Shown: positions 51,889-63,454, counted from the stretch's first letter. The stretch: DNA of 64,000 nucleotides from Flaccisagitta enflata (GCA_965153355.1 OZ231126.1:57908001-57972000), one strand, 5' to 3'. Notes: generated by a model from the letters alone, not told the origin. A program made the numbers and translations.

Positions 51889-54800
51889 ATGGCGGCGCTA
51901 GAGAGATGGATTTTTTCCAAGGAATTACTAAAAAATACGCCCAGTATACGGGCGGGGATGACATCGGAGGTCGAGTTAAACCAAAGACAACAAGCCGCTC
52001 AATTCATCCAGGATATGGGACAACGTCTTTCAGTGTACGTTCCTTAATTCGCTTTCTATTTCTTGACCTTGTTACGGAACATGTGCTTTTGCGTCGTTTT
52101 AATAAAACTTGCTAATGTGACTAAAACTGACAAGAATTATTGTTTAATACGCCTAACAACAACAAAATATGAAACTTGGATTAAGATTTCAGCGTGGGTT
52201 TTGATTGATAACCATTACATTTCACGGTCAAATATAGCGGTCATTGCCTCATGGTTGGCACTCCCTTTTCCACATTTCTCGCAAATCACGTGCTTTGAAA
52301 AGTTCTAGATAGGTAGTTTTCTCTATGGGCGGCGGTTCTGCACAACCATTCTCTAAGTTACAGACAATTTAGCACTAACGCATGAATGATTACGTAATGG
52401 CTCTTTGAGGAGGGTGTCATCAGCAATGAAAGACGCAGAGGTCCTGACTTGTTATGAGGAGTGCCACGAACTTCATTGCTATGTAGATGGTTAAAAAGTT
52501 CGGCTGTGTAGATGGTTAATAGTTCGGCTATCTCTTTAGATCTGTCTGCTTAGCTATTCCCGTGCCTTGACGTTTAGTAGTTCCGCAAGATTATTCGTGC
52601 AGCTGCAGTGACCATTTGCTGTTCAGAATCTGTGCTGAATGGATTTACACAATGCACGCCATTTTGGTACATTTAATCCTCATAAATATAGCCGTACATG
52701 TGTACAGCTGAGTGGGGGGGGGGGATTGGAATGAAATCAGGTCGATTTCGCGGTAAGTGAACTCATGTCTGACATATTTCATATGTGCATAGTGCAGACA
52801 CACATTTATTTTTGCATATTATGCTATACAAAATTCGTTTTTGCATCAGGTTTGTTATGAAAAAGTTGTTTGAAACTGAAATCACAATTTTATATGGCAT
52901 CTGTCGCAAAATGAATATTGAAGGTGTAGAAAACAAGGCTGGCTACCCTAGTTGTGTGCGGGTGGGCAGAGGCAGTGATGGAGAAGGTCACTGGGACATT
53001 TGGGCAGAAGCAGTAAATTGGGAATTTAGGAGCTTGACAATACGCTCAGAAGAAATTCAGCCAAGTGTCAGATCCCCAATCGCAGTATGTAAGCATGTTG
53101 ATACTTGTGAGTGAGAGCTTAGTTATGACCAGTATGTGCGCCTCGCTGATTAGCAGTGTTTTAATGAATGATTGAATTTAGGAACGCATGAAAGAATCAT
53201 AGAATGAATGAATGAAAGATCAAATCGAGTAAGGCATTCAAACTTTAAGGGGCGGTATTGGAGGATGACGCCGAAATCGGGTGTTTATCGCGGTTTCAAC
53301 GTTGCGTGATAGACAGTCCATCCAACCGATCGATTGACCAACAAGATTTCTTACAGATGTGCAAGAAAGCACAGAAAACATTTAGTGTTTAGACAAGTGA
53401 ATACACAAGCGTCCAATGTCAAAGAGTTTGTGTGGACTTAATCTTTAGTAATAACGCCAGCTGCCGATGGTTAAAGGTCACTGGTGCCTATGAAACTGTG
53501 CGCCTTTGTCACAGTTTTACATATTGTAGCATATTGCAAGGACCGGTGCCATCACATTTTGGCCTCTAGCCATATTGTCCAGGTGCGGACACTACTTATA
53601 GATGTGGTAAAGCTGGTTGGTACCCTCCCATACCTACAGCCAAAACCAAACGAGCTAGAGACTTGAAAGTTGGCACGCACGCTTAGTGCGGTAGGCCATG
53701 AATTTGGCGAATTGGCGACTTTTGATATGTCTCTCCTGTCCCGAAATTGAAATTGATAGCTATACTTGCACCCTTAGACTTCAAAGGAAGTCTCATGAGG
53801 CATTTTGCGACGCGTTACGAATTGACCTATGGGCCGCACTAAGCCTAAGCATTTTAGTAAGCAATCAAGGGCCACATTAAGCCGAAGCAATATAGGGCTA
53901 AGGGAGTACGAGTGATAGGTGAGTTAAAATATTGTCTCAGATACTCAATTTTTATGTCAGTGGGCCCAAAATATGAGGTATTCCACCAATTTTGGAGCTG
54001 TCGCTCAAAAAAAAACCCGCGGATGGCCCCAAAAACTGATTTTCGCAATATTTTTGTCGATTTTTGAGCGTTTTTTTTTTTTTAAGTTGCTGAAACTTAT
54101 CACATTTTGTCCCCCTAGTCATACTATTATTGTTCATGACATGTCTTAGAAGTGTAATTGTTCCTATTGAATGAAAATAACTTGATATTTTAGCTATTGT
54201 TGGGTGAAAAATGGTAAGAATTCAAGAAAAATAGGTAAAAATCGGTAATTTTTACTGAAATGATGTTATCTAGCTTTTTAACTAGCTCCTAAGCATCATA
54301 TTGTAATAACCTAGCAAATTTTAAGTTCAGAAAGTAATTATGATGAAATGATATCAATCTACTAACTCAATTTTAGTCAAACAAGAAAAAGTTCTAAGGA
54401 ATGGCGATACAACCAACAAATTCATGAAATGAGCGTAAGAGGGAAAGTTGAATAAAAAATCAGATCATGCATGAAATTTTAAAAAAGAATTGTCCCCATT
54501 GTGCTACTACTCCGGTACATCTTGATTGATGAGTTGTCCCCAAAGAGTCTCAATGACCTCTCTGTTGAGAAGACCAAATCTTTTCTCTTAATATTTTTGG
54601 CCAATGTAACAGAGGGCCTGATTTCAAGCACATGCTTCTTTTCAAAGTGATCTACTTCTTCTTCAGTTGGGTAGATCCTGTATGTTTTTCCCACATCATC
54701 TTTTGCACGAGTTTTCAGAGTGGTGAGGGCTTGAACACAAATGGTATCTTGCTCCTGGTTGTAAGATTGGACTGACCCAAAGTTCCAACCATCTTCTTCC

Positions 54801-57800
54801 AAAGTAATAACAAACTCCTCCTCCTCAAGAGGCCATTGGAAATCCAGTTCAGATTCTGCTGAAGTGGGTGCTGCAGATTTTTTTCTCTTAGTTTGAGACT
54901 GGGCAGCAGGAGAATCAAGCAAGTCAGTTGCTTCATAGACATCTTCAACTGTAATAACTTCTTGTATGAATTGGTCAACAGAATGTAATGCCAGCAAATT
55001 TTCATACATTTGTTTGGAACTGATGTTGTATTGCTTGAAGTAAACAAAGTCACTGGGCAACTCAGAAAACATGATTTTTTTTAATTTGATTTCTCTGCGC
55101 AAAATGGCCAGCTTATCTTGCTCCTTCAACATCTTGATTCGGTTGTAGCATATGTGAACTTCATCTTGAGATGTCAATGGGGCATCATACTTATGTTTCT
55201 TGCCATTATCTCAGCACAAAGCCATTGCTTTGGTTTTTGACTGCTCTCTGGCCAGCTTATCTGCTTCTGGGTCAGTGAGAGCAAGTTTGGACCTCATCAA
55301 ATCCTTCTGGGCCCTGGAGTAGTCTGCTTCAATTTCTGCAACATCCTTTTGCCTGGATTTCAACACTTTGTCTTTGAGCATGCTTTCAGCTCCCTTTCCA
55401 AATGCTATATCTGCACTTGATTTGAGTACCAGTGTGTCACTTATAGCCTGAAATGCTGAACCTACTTTAGCTTTGAGCTGTTGTGAGAAATGCCCAAAGT
55501 AGTTTTTTCCTGCTTTGTTGTCCACGGTATAGATCCTTAACCGTTAATGATTAACGGTTAATTCACCATTAATATAATCATTAATCATCGAAATAGTTAA
55601 ATAGGATTAACCGTTAACTGTTCTTCCATATCAATTATCAAGTCTTTGTTTTGCTATCACCTCATCATAAGATGATGCGAATTTACCAAATTAAAAAGAA
55701 AAAAGGAAAAAAAAAGAATAAAAGAAAAAAAGAATAAAAAAATAAAGATTTCCATTCATTTGTCTACAATCATCCATGCCTGCTTTGTGTCTGGTTATCA
55801 ATGACTACATGTGTTTGTGCTTTATCTGTTATTGCCAATGCGAGTGTGTGGGTGTGTGTTGGGTGCTTGTGTGTGGGTGTGTATGCGTGTATGTCACTTT
55901 GTGTATGAATGTGTAAAAGATTGTTTTAGGTGTTCATTTTTGAGTGTGTAGGTTTGCAGGTTTTATCAATGAATAAATTGTGTTTGACAGGGATCAAATT
56001 AGTAAATTTGTATACAGAGAATTACTGTATTGGAAAGGCGAAATTTTTTTCTCAAGAAAACCAAAAGGCAAAATCATGAAAAGTTTTTTTTAATCAGAGT
56101 ATTAAACTCTCATTTTCTTTTATATCGAGTTTGTGCATTTCATGACTTTTTAGCAAATTTCCTTTTTTGAGGAAGTGAACTACGAGATTCTTGTATCGTT
56201 TGCATGGTACAAAAATTAATTGTTAACGGTGATTATTATGAAATTTTGATTGAGGGTTGATGATTAATGATTTGATTAACTGTAAGCATCGATAGTCCAC
56301 GGGAATTTTTCGAAGTTCGTCCTCCATGAATATTTCTGAAAATGGCTTCAAGTGTGTCTTACCAAGAGTGCCTGCTGCTTTCTTTTCACAGTAGTCTTTA
56401 TACTCAGGTCATATCGCTGAAGGTGCTTGCGAAATGACTCCAACCATTCTTTCTTGTACTCTCTGATAAATCCATCAACAAGGGCAGGAAGAGCATGCCT
56501 TTCGATTGAGTGAAACCATAGTCCTGGATTTGGTTCCATCATCTGTTTATACAGATTTTGAAAAATTGTGCAAAGAGCTAAATGATGTGGTCTGGGTTGT
56601 TGGCCCATCATGAGGGGGGAGAGAGTGTAACTGAAAAGAAGCTACTGAGGTAGTTTAAATCAACGAAATGGGTTTTTTTTAAAGAGAAATGATACAGATA
56701 CATCCAAAACACATATTAGATTCATGTTTTTGAAAAATATTGATCCTGCCTGGTTAGTGCTTAACTTTTTTTATGAATTTAAACTTAGAATGAACAAAAA
56801 AACTTTTAAAATCTGACTTAATGCAAAAAATCGCCTAAAAATTAGTCGCGATTTGGTTTTTGAGCCCATCCGCGGGGTTTTTTTTCACCTACTGAGTTCT
56901 GATTGGTGATTTGCCACTAAGTAGGGTCCCACTCAAAGGTTTATTGAGTATCAGAGGCCATTTTTTGAGGTCGGCTCATTTTTGGGAAATCTCGCACTCC
57001 CTTAATAGGGCGAAGTGACGCAGTGATTGTGTTAATTTCATAAAGCTATTCAAAGAAATTGTTGTCGAGACTAGGTTAAGTCGACCACTAGTCCTGCAGT
57101 GATTTATCATATGCGCCGAGATCTTCATTTTTAGCCCCCCCCCCACCAGGGGCGGCCCCCACCCTCCCAGGGGCGGCCCCAACCCATCCCCACATCTCGG
57201 ACCAAGGCTGATATTTAAAAAATCGCCGCGGTGACACCCAACGTATTCACCCAGAACTCATGCATGCCAAATTTCGGGTCTCAAACATACAGTAGTTGGC
57301 TTGGGCTGTAGAAACGAGTGGGTAGCCAGCCATGCCAAAGCGACATCAAACTATCAGTATACACGTTTAGACACAACTAACACAATAGACACGCACCCTA
57401 AACGCAAGTATTGACACTTTCCAACTTAAGCGTGACTCATGGACAGATGGACCAGCGGAAGGAACAAAGCCTCTTATTGAGTCGCTAGTCTGCGACTAAA
57501 AGAAAACGACGCAAAGCAAAGCGAGATTATGGCTTACATGATCATATTCTTATGTTACGTGATGCATTTCTTTTCTTATCCCCTCTTTATTCAGTAACCA
57601 ACTGTGTATCAACACTGCGATTGTATATATGCACCGTTTCTACATGTACCAAGCTTTCACCGATGGAGCGAAAACGGAACGTCGATTCCACCGTCAGGTA
57701 TGAAGTCAACCGATATGGACGGGAGAGGTAGAAAGAGAGAAGAGAGAAGAGAGAGAGTGCGTTCAGATTCTTCCTCATTTGAGTTTACTTTGTTCGCTTC

Positions 57801-60706
57801 CTAACTCCTCAGTCCATCGCGGCGGCGGCGCTTTTTCTGGCGGCCAAGGTCGAGGAGCAGCCGCGGAAGTTGGAGCACGTGGTGCGCGTGGCACACGTGC
57901 TTTCGAACCGCGAAAGGCCTCAACTGGACCCCAAGTCGGATCAGTACATGGAAAAGGCACAAGAGCTCGTCACTAACGAAAATATCATTCTTCAAACGTT
58001 AGGTATGTTTGGGAAAGTCCCTTAACCGTCATTTTGATTTTAGTCATGGGAATCAAAGATATGTCAAGAGGAAAAAAATGCTTAAAACTAAAAGGAGTTC
58101 CAATTCTGCCTTGCAGGTTTTGATGTTCAGATCGAGCATCCTCACAAGTCGGTGGTCAACTGCTGCAATCTCGTCAAAGGTATGCTTTCGCGGTTTACAT
58201 TTTGACATACAATCACTCTTTTTTTTGGTGTTCCATTTGTTGCTGAGGGATCAATACTCAAGAGGTGCTTTGCCAATGCATGTTGGGTGACTATTGACTA
58301 AGAAAGGATCCTGACTCCGTCGAACTTCAGAAGAGTGGATTTGAAGGGATTGGCACGATTGTTTTTCCTTATCATATAACTCCTTGAGGAAAAAGAGGCC
58401 GGATACACAATTACGGGTAGGAAGAGGCAGTGCTAGAGAAGGTCTCAAGTGCATTTGGGTTGGGGCAGTGAGCTTAAAGAGCTCATTAACGCCGAGAAAG
58501 TAATAAGAGGTCCGAACAACCCGACACACGGACGGATGTAACGTCGCGTCACTCGCGTGCAACGCGACTAAAAATATCACGTTTGCTGCTGTTCGCTTTA
58601 ATGTTAGTTGCACTCTGAAGTTCGGCAGAAGTAGGGTGAGGGAAAATTTGCCACTCTCAAGATGATGAAGTGCGACTACAGAAAAAGAGACAGGAGAGAG
58701 AGAGAGAGAGAGAGGAAATAAGCGGTTAAGTGAGACAGCGCGTTCAACAAAAGGAAAGCTCGGTTACTCGATGCGCGCGCGTGTGCGTGCGCGTAACCTT
58801 ATTTGGCCGGGTCGGTTATTTAATCGACACTTTCCCTCTTTGTTGCCATGCCAACTTTCCCTCCTCGCCTCTCGGTTCTCGCTCCCTTCCACGCCTTCCA
58901 ACGCGTAGCGAGCAAGGACTTGGCGCAATCGTCTTACTTCATGGCTACCAACAGGTTGTGATACTATCTTAGACATAATCAAGCTCGTAACTGTAAATTT
59001 ATCAATTGTTGAGACGAAAAAGCTGTTTATGTGAAAGGATGGTTGACACCTCGTCTCTTATAAATGTCAACAAAAGGTTTGTACTCCTGTCGCTGTGAAA
59101 TCAAAACTGATGCACCTGTACAATCGTGATCGACTTATGTTTCTTATTTATCTTATAGCCATCCGTAGAAGCTGATCAATCCATATGTACATGTGAACTA
59201 AAACATTACGTCCTCCCCCTCCCCTTGTCCAATGTCCATCTTTCTTCTTTTTCTCCGTCTTAACACAACTGACACACACTTTTTCGCGCTGATATCCAAT
59301 GTGACCATATCGCGTTGCGACAACAGTCTTCACCTTACGACTTTTTGCCTTCAATACAAACCGACCGTCGTGGCTTGCGTTTGCATTCACTTGGCATGCA
59401 TGTGGTCTAATTGGGAAATTCCCAAGTCCAGCGAGGGTAAAGATTGGTTTTATTATGTCGACAAATCCGTCACGAAGGAGCTTCTTGAAGGTGAGTCTTG
59501 TTGATTTAACGTACAATTCGTCATTAATCATCTTTGATCTTCTACTATGTCTAATGAAACTGTTGGCGGTACAATCCTTGACACTCTATCTTTCTCTCCC
59601 GCAGAATTGACGCGCGAGTTTTTAAATATTTTGCAAAAGACGCCTGTGCGATTAAAGAAACGCTTGATGTCCTTCAGGGTGAGTAATTTGGGGCTGGGGT
59701 TCGCATTTACTCTAAAATCCAAGTATACGTAAGAATGTACCCTTTGGTATTCCTCGTGGTCATTCACACAGTTTCTATATTGCCAAGTAGGAGTACTTGG
59801 ACAACCCGCTGTTGCAGGCAGCGGCAGAGTTAGATCCTGTCGTCAAAGAATACAGAAGTAGTCGTAATCCTGGCGTTCAACGGGTAAACTTGTTTTCTGA
59901 CGTCTTACGGCGAAATTTTTCCATTCGTGTTGCCGCATTCCAAGGCGTATTCTTCCGTTGAAGGGGACAAGATGGAAGCTCAGCGTTCTTAATCCTACCT
60001 CTATGCTGAGAATGATACAGTTCCGATATTTTTCCAACTACAAGTACAGTGGAGCACCGCTAGTGCGCATCCGCTGGATTTAGGCAAGGGCATAGGCAGA
60101 AAGCTCATTCCATAGAACCTTCTGCCTGAATGTGAGATATTTTAGTTAATTCTATAATTCTATATTGGCAATAACCAATAAGTCAGTTTCACTGTAAGGC
60201 ATACAGTTGCCTAGTCCGTTGAGATGCGCTTTAGTGCAGCTCACCTGCACTGCTTTACTGGTGGACTCATAACGTTTACAGTATGGGAAATTGTAGCCGA
60301 TTATCAGTTTGCACCATTGTTTTCTATCCTCAGTCGGCGCAAGGCAACAACAAGGAAGAAATGGCCCGTCGCGCTTCTTTAGAATTCGCTTCCGCCACGA
60401 ACAACACGCACTTGGCGCCGACGATTCATCATCGTGGCCTCGACCACCCGGGCGAAGGCGGGCCTCAACAGCAGCAGCCTCCGGCGGCGGGACAGCATGC
60501 AGCGGGAAGTGCTGCGGCAGCTACGACGGATCCCACTTCTTTGGCATCTTCGGCCTCGACGGCGTCCACCTCTTCTTCGTCGTCGAAATCACATCCAGCG
60601 CCAGGCGGGGATCCTGGGAAAGGTGCTCCCATTCAAACGCCACCCGCGGGCGTCGGTCCTGGTTCCGCTAAGAAAACGCCAAGCAACGGCAGACCGTCGG
60701 GCAGCT
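51889..60706 (+). CDS. CCNT: Cyclin T (P-TEFb subunit), 3' partial
   Basis: Nine exons: 51889-52034, 57595-57697, 57813-58002, 58117-58179, 58909-58954, 59327-59490, 59605-59678, 59818-59883, 60334-60706 (408 residues so far), all in phase. Family blocks: [121 protein letters not shown]. The two cyclin folds end near residue 262, as in human cyclin T1. Cyclin T with CDK9 forms P-TEFb, which phosphorylates RNA polymerase II and releases it from pausing. The last exon is low complexity (Gln, Ser, Pro) and ends at donor GTAAGT with one extra base, so further exons lie beyond 64000. T1/T2 cannot be separated in an invertebrate. Confidence 0.94.
52936..53110 (+). repeat. R1 hairpin repeat, 5' part
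   Basis: AAAACAAGGCTGGCTACCCT, GTGTGCGGGTGGGCAGAGGC and GGTCACTGGGACATTTGGGC match the start of 58393-58572; the hairpin end is not present. Confidence 0.5.
54479..56611 (-). pseudogene. Unrecognised transposon ORF, broken three times
   Basis: Pieces on the - strand run 56611 to about 56407 (starts [14 protein letters not shown]), a second frame from about 56410 to 56295 ([29 protein letters not shown]), and 55525-54479. In the last piece the frame is open but for one TGA at 55211-55213 (before [12 protein letters not shown]). Defects are therefore a frameshift near 56407, an insertion at 55528-56294 and one in-frame stop. About 500 residues in all, Lys/Glu-rich, with a coiled-coil-like stretch ([17 protein letters not shown]) and an acidic segment ([20 protein letters not shown]). 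I see no DDE, zinc-finger or RT motif. It may be the C-terminal part of a transposase or an accessory protein. Confidence 0.6.
55528..56294. mobile_element. Secondary insertion, 8-bp TSD GTCCACGG
   Basis: Flanked by GTCCACGG at 55520-55527 and 56295-56302. Ends TATAGATCCTTAACCGTTAA and (inverted) TATCGATGCTTACAGTTAAT. It separates two parts of the transposon ORF that read on in frame when one TSD copy and the insert are left out. The 8-bp TSD suggests hAT. The interior is AT-rich with GTGTGTGGGTG repeats; no ORF. Confidence 0.78.
57420..57500 (+). repeat. R1 hairpin repeat, 3' part
   Basis: GGACAGATGGACCAGCGGAA, ACAAAGCCTCTTATTGAGTC, then the TCGCTAGTCTGCGA hairpin and CTAAAA. Confidence 0.55.
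58180..58908. other. Cyclin T intron 4
   Basis: Contains an R1 hairpin repeat (58393-58572) and a short GA run (58693-58716). The rest is unique, GC-richer near the exon 5 acceptor CGCGTAG. Confidence 0.65.
58393..58572 (+). repeat. Dispersed hairpin-CTAAAAA repeat, type R1
   Basis: GAGGCCGGATACACAATTAC, GGGTAGGAAGAGGCAG, GACACACGGACGGATG, then a GTCGCGT..ACGCGAC hairpin with an extra CACTCGCGTGCA loop and CTAAAAA. Confidence 0.6.
58955..59326. other. Cyclin T intron 5, no feature seen
   Basis: 372 bp of unique sequence between GTTGTG and CAACAG; a pyrimidine-rich stretch precedes the acceptor. Confidence 0.6.
59818..59883 (+). other. CCNT: Cyclin T 66-nt exon, linker after the cyclin folds
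   Basis: Encodes [20 protein letters not shown] plus QR, phase 0 on both sides, with GTTGCAG before and GTAAAC after. Because both borders are phase 0 it can be skipped without changing frame. Composition looks coding, but the block has no match that I recognise in other cyclin T proteins. Confidence 0.6.
60047..60247. mobile_element. Short TA-flanked MITE related to 22761-23659
   Basis: The left end CAGTGGAGCACCGCTAGTGC with GCATCCGCTGGA matches 22761 (CAGTAGAGCTTCACTAGAGC GCATCCGCTAAT). The right inverse is CAGGTGAGCTGCACTAAAGC. TA precedes the left end; the right flank is CA. Confidence 0.5.
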
Positions 60707-60719
60707 GTAAGTTGTTCAC

Positions 60720-60770
60720 AAAAACAAGGCCGGATACCCGAGTCGCATGTGGGTGGGCAGGGCAGTAAAA
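60720..60770 (+). repeat. R1 hairpin repeat, 5' fragment
   Basis: AAAACAAGGCCGGATACCCG and GTGGGTGGGCAGGGCAG only; it begins a few bases after the last visible cyclin T donor. Confidence 0.5.
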
Positions 60771-61194
60771 AAACTGTTTTACCAGAGGTGCCGATTCCAT
60801 CTAGTAGGGAAGTAAACGAAAAAAAATTTTTCTCCTAACCCGTCATGACCGGTATGAGTCGATGCAGTATTGCAAGGGCTTTCATTTGATACCTCGTGAT
60901 ATATATTTTTTCGTATCTTATGTCATTATGATCAATAAATCTTAATTTCTCCCTATCTGGCGTTTCTGTCAACTTTTTCTCTATGCCATCTCTCTTTTAT
61001 TGAGCTAGTAAATGAACCGAAATTGCTCCAAAAGACAAGAAAGTCGATATCTTATATGGTGTAAAGGTAAAAATTCAAATTTTTCACTTTTATAATAAAT
61101 TATGAGGCAAAAAACGGCACTAAACACTAATGCAGAAACAAAAACTGGGAAAAGACCCAATCACAAAAAGAAAAAAAAGAATATGGTTATTACA

Positions 61195-61396
61195 GCACCG
61201 ATGCTGATACATGGCCAGCCCAGTTGAGTGCGGGTAGGCCAGGGCCATATTTGAGGTCACAAGACCATTTTGTCAGGAGCAATGAGGTCAAAAAATGAAA
61301 TTCATTAAAAAGGTAAAATGTGACCGATAGACAGACAGACTGACTGACGGACGAACGGACAAAGCAGGGTGTAGAGTCGCGTATCACGCGACTAAA
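61195..61396 (+). repeat. Dispersed hairpin-CTAAAAA repeat, type R1 (full)
   Basis: GATACATGGCCAGCCCAG, GTGCGGGTAGGCCAGGGCC, GACAGACAGACTGACTGACG, ACAAAGCAGGGTGTAGAG, then the hairpin AGTCGCGTATCACGCGACT and AAAAAG. Confidence 0.65.
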
Positions 61397-61429
61397 AAGA
61401 TATATGCATCTTGAGCGAATCGAACAATT

Positions 61430-61865
61430 TGGTTCTCTCTTTGGTTCTGTCTTGCTTCCTGTCTTGCTTCCTGTCTTGATTTCTATCTATCTTGCTTTCT
61501 ATCTATCTTGCTTTCTATCTATCTTGCTTTCTATCTATCTTGCCTTCTTTTGTCTTGCTTTATTTTTAGGTGCGCCAACGCACCTCTATAACTGGCTTTG
61601 TCCGTTGGTCTGTCTGTCGGTCGGTCTGGTGGTAACGCATTCGTTCGACGATCTACACGGCGCACCTTATTGGCCTACTTGGCCTTGTTATCTTGCTTCC
61701 TTTTTATCTTGCTCTCTTTCTATCTATCTTGCTTTCTTTCCAGCTTGCTTTCTTTCTATCTTCTTTCTTTTTATCTTGCTTTCTTTCTATCCATCTCAAT
61801 ATATATTCTTCTTTCTTTCTATGCCAAAGAAAGAAAGAAGGCGTTTCTTTGTTTCTTTGTTTGTT

Positions 61866-61932
<67 letters not shown>

Positions 61933-62100
61933 TTCTTTCTTTCTTTCTTTCTTTCTTGCTTGCTTGCTTTGCTCGCTATTTTTGTTTCTGTCTTGCTTTC
62001 TATCTTGCTTGCTTGCTTGCTTGCTTGCTTGCCTGCCTGCCTGCCTGCCTGCTTGCTTGCTTGCTTGCTCGCTCGCTTGCTTGTTTTCTTTCTATCTTTC
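61430..62100. repeat. CTTT/TGTC/TTGC tetranucleotide tract
   Basis: TATCTTGCTTTC units (61445-61560 and 61690-61800), (TTTC)n, (TGTC)n at 61898-61930, (TTTC)n, then (TTGC)n and (CTGC)n to 62080. An R2 repeat splits it at 61568-61690. Open frames over the tract are not genes. Confidence 0.9.
61568..61690 (-). repeat. Dispersed hairpin-CTAAAAA repeat, type R2
   Basis: The + strand reads TTTTTAGGTGCGCCAACGCA, CCTCTATAACTGGCTTTGTC, GTCGGTCGGTC tracts, AACGCATTCGTTCGACGATC, and ends GGCCTACTTGGCCTTGTT. Full copy. Confidence 0.65.
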
Positions 62101-62394
62101 TTTTCCTTCCTGTCGCACTTTTTCACCTTACTTCCTCTCTTTGATTCCCCATTACTTTCCTGCCGCAACTGCCGTACCCTACTTAGCCGCGTAGCATTGC
62201 TGCTCTGCTACCGTGAGTCTGCTTCTGTCATCGTCGACAGCTTTCTCTGTGGTCCACAGGCCACCTTTGTTCTTAATGCGCATGTAGAGGCTTTCCTGGC
62301 CTTATATTTCAATGTCATATGCTGTTTCTCTTTGCGATGGCGCGTTACGGCGTCATCGCACATAAACAAGCCCAACAGGCCAACAGTCGCGTGC

Positions 62395-62685
62395 TAAGTT
62401 ACAAAAAACTACACTACTTCATACTACACACAACTACATAACTTCATACTACATACTTAACATACTACATACTTACTACATACTTACTACATACTTACAT
62501 ACTTACATACTTACATACTTACAATATTACATACTTACCTACTTACATACTTACATATTTACATACTTACATATTTACTTACATACTTACATACATACTA
62601 CATACTTACATACTTACATACATACTTACTTACTTACATACTTACTTACATACTTACTTACATACTTACATACATACTTACATAC

Positions 62686-62716
<31 letters not shown>

Positions 62717-63170
62717 CATACTTACTTACATACTTACATATACTTACATACATACATACTTACATACTTACATACTTACATATTTACATACTTACATACA
62801 TACTTACATACTTATTTACATACCTACATACTTACATACTTACATACTTACCTACATACTTACATACCTACATACTTACATACTTACCTACATACTTACA
62901 TACATACTTACTTACATACTTACTTACCTATATACTCACATACTTACGTACTTACATACTTACATTCTTACATACTTACATACTTACATACTTACTTACA
63001 TACTTACATACCTACATACTTACATACCTACATACTTACATACTTACTTACATACATACTCTCATACTTACATACCTACTTTCATACTTACATACTTACC
63101 TACACACTTACATACTTACCTACACACTTAAATACTTACCTACATACTTACTTACGTACTTACATACTGT
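62395..63170. repeat. TACATACT-type microsatellite, about 770 bp
   Basis: Units ACTTACAT, ACATACTT and (CATA)n with single-base variants; followed by TAACATAATA-rich sequence to about 63350. Confidence 0.95.
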
Positions 63171-63454
63171 CAAATCTACATCTTCTCAACAAAGGCATAG
63201 ACATAGCTATAGCTATAGCTATTGGGCTCCTAACATAATAATATACTAACATAATAGCATAATTACATAATAACATGATAACATAATAACATATTTACAA
63301 AATAACATATTGACATAATGACATTATCACAATATTACATAACATAATTTACAAAAAGTACCCTTAAGTAACGCATATTATCACATAATCACATAGTCAG
63401 ATAATCACATATGCCCAACAGGTTAACAGTTGCGTGCTCTGTTTTACAAAAACA

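Larger units (their letters stand above)
53899..57004. mobile_element. 3.1-kb DNA transposon, 7-bp TSD ATAGGGC, family not recognised
   Basis: Outer ends TAAGGGAGTACGAG and (inverted) TAAGGGAGTGCGAG, flanked by ATAGGGC at 53892-53898 and 57005-57011. The inverted repeats continue inward for about 150 bp with blocks GATACTCAAT, AGTGGG, AAAAAAAACCC and CGCGGATGG, and then TCGATTTTT-like AT-rich sequence. It encloses a broken - strand ORF and a 767-bp secondary insertion. Superfamilies with 7-8-bp TSDs (P, Dada, hAT) were considered; none is supported by the ends or the protein. Confidence 0.78.
52035..57594. other. Cyclin T intron 1 (5.6 kb) with a nested transposon
   Basis: Donor GTACGT, acceptor TATTCAG. 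Contains an R1 repeat copy (52936-53110), a 3.1-kb DNA transposon (53899-57004) and an R1 fragment (57420-57500). The remaining 52035-52935 and 53111-53890 show no feature. Confidence 0.8.

Noticed and set aside
55211-55213. In-frame TGA read as selenocysteine
   Set aside because: The ORF is already broken twice elsewhere and no SECIS-like element was noted; decay is simpler.
56336-56362. 27-nt GT..AG segment that looks like a tiny intron in the transposon ORF
   Set aside because: Its length is a multiple of three, so removing it does not restore the downstream frame; the frame change lies upstream near 56407.
61404-62397. Overlapping hydrophobic open frames up to 246 codons
   Set aside because: Tetranucleotide microsatellite translations.
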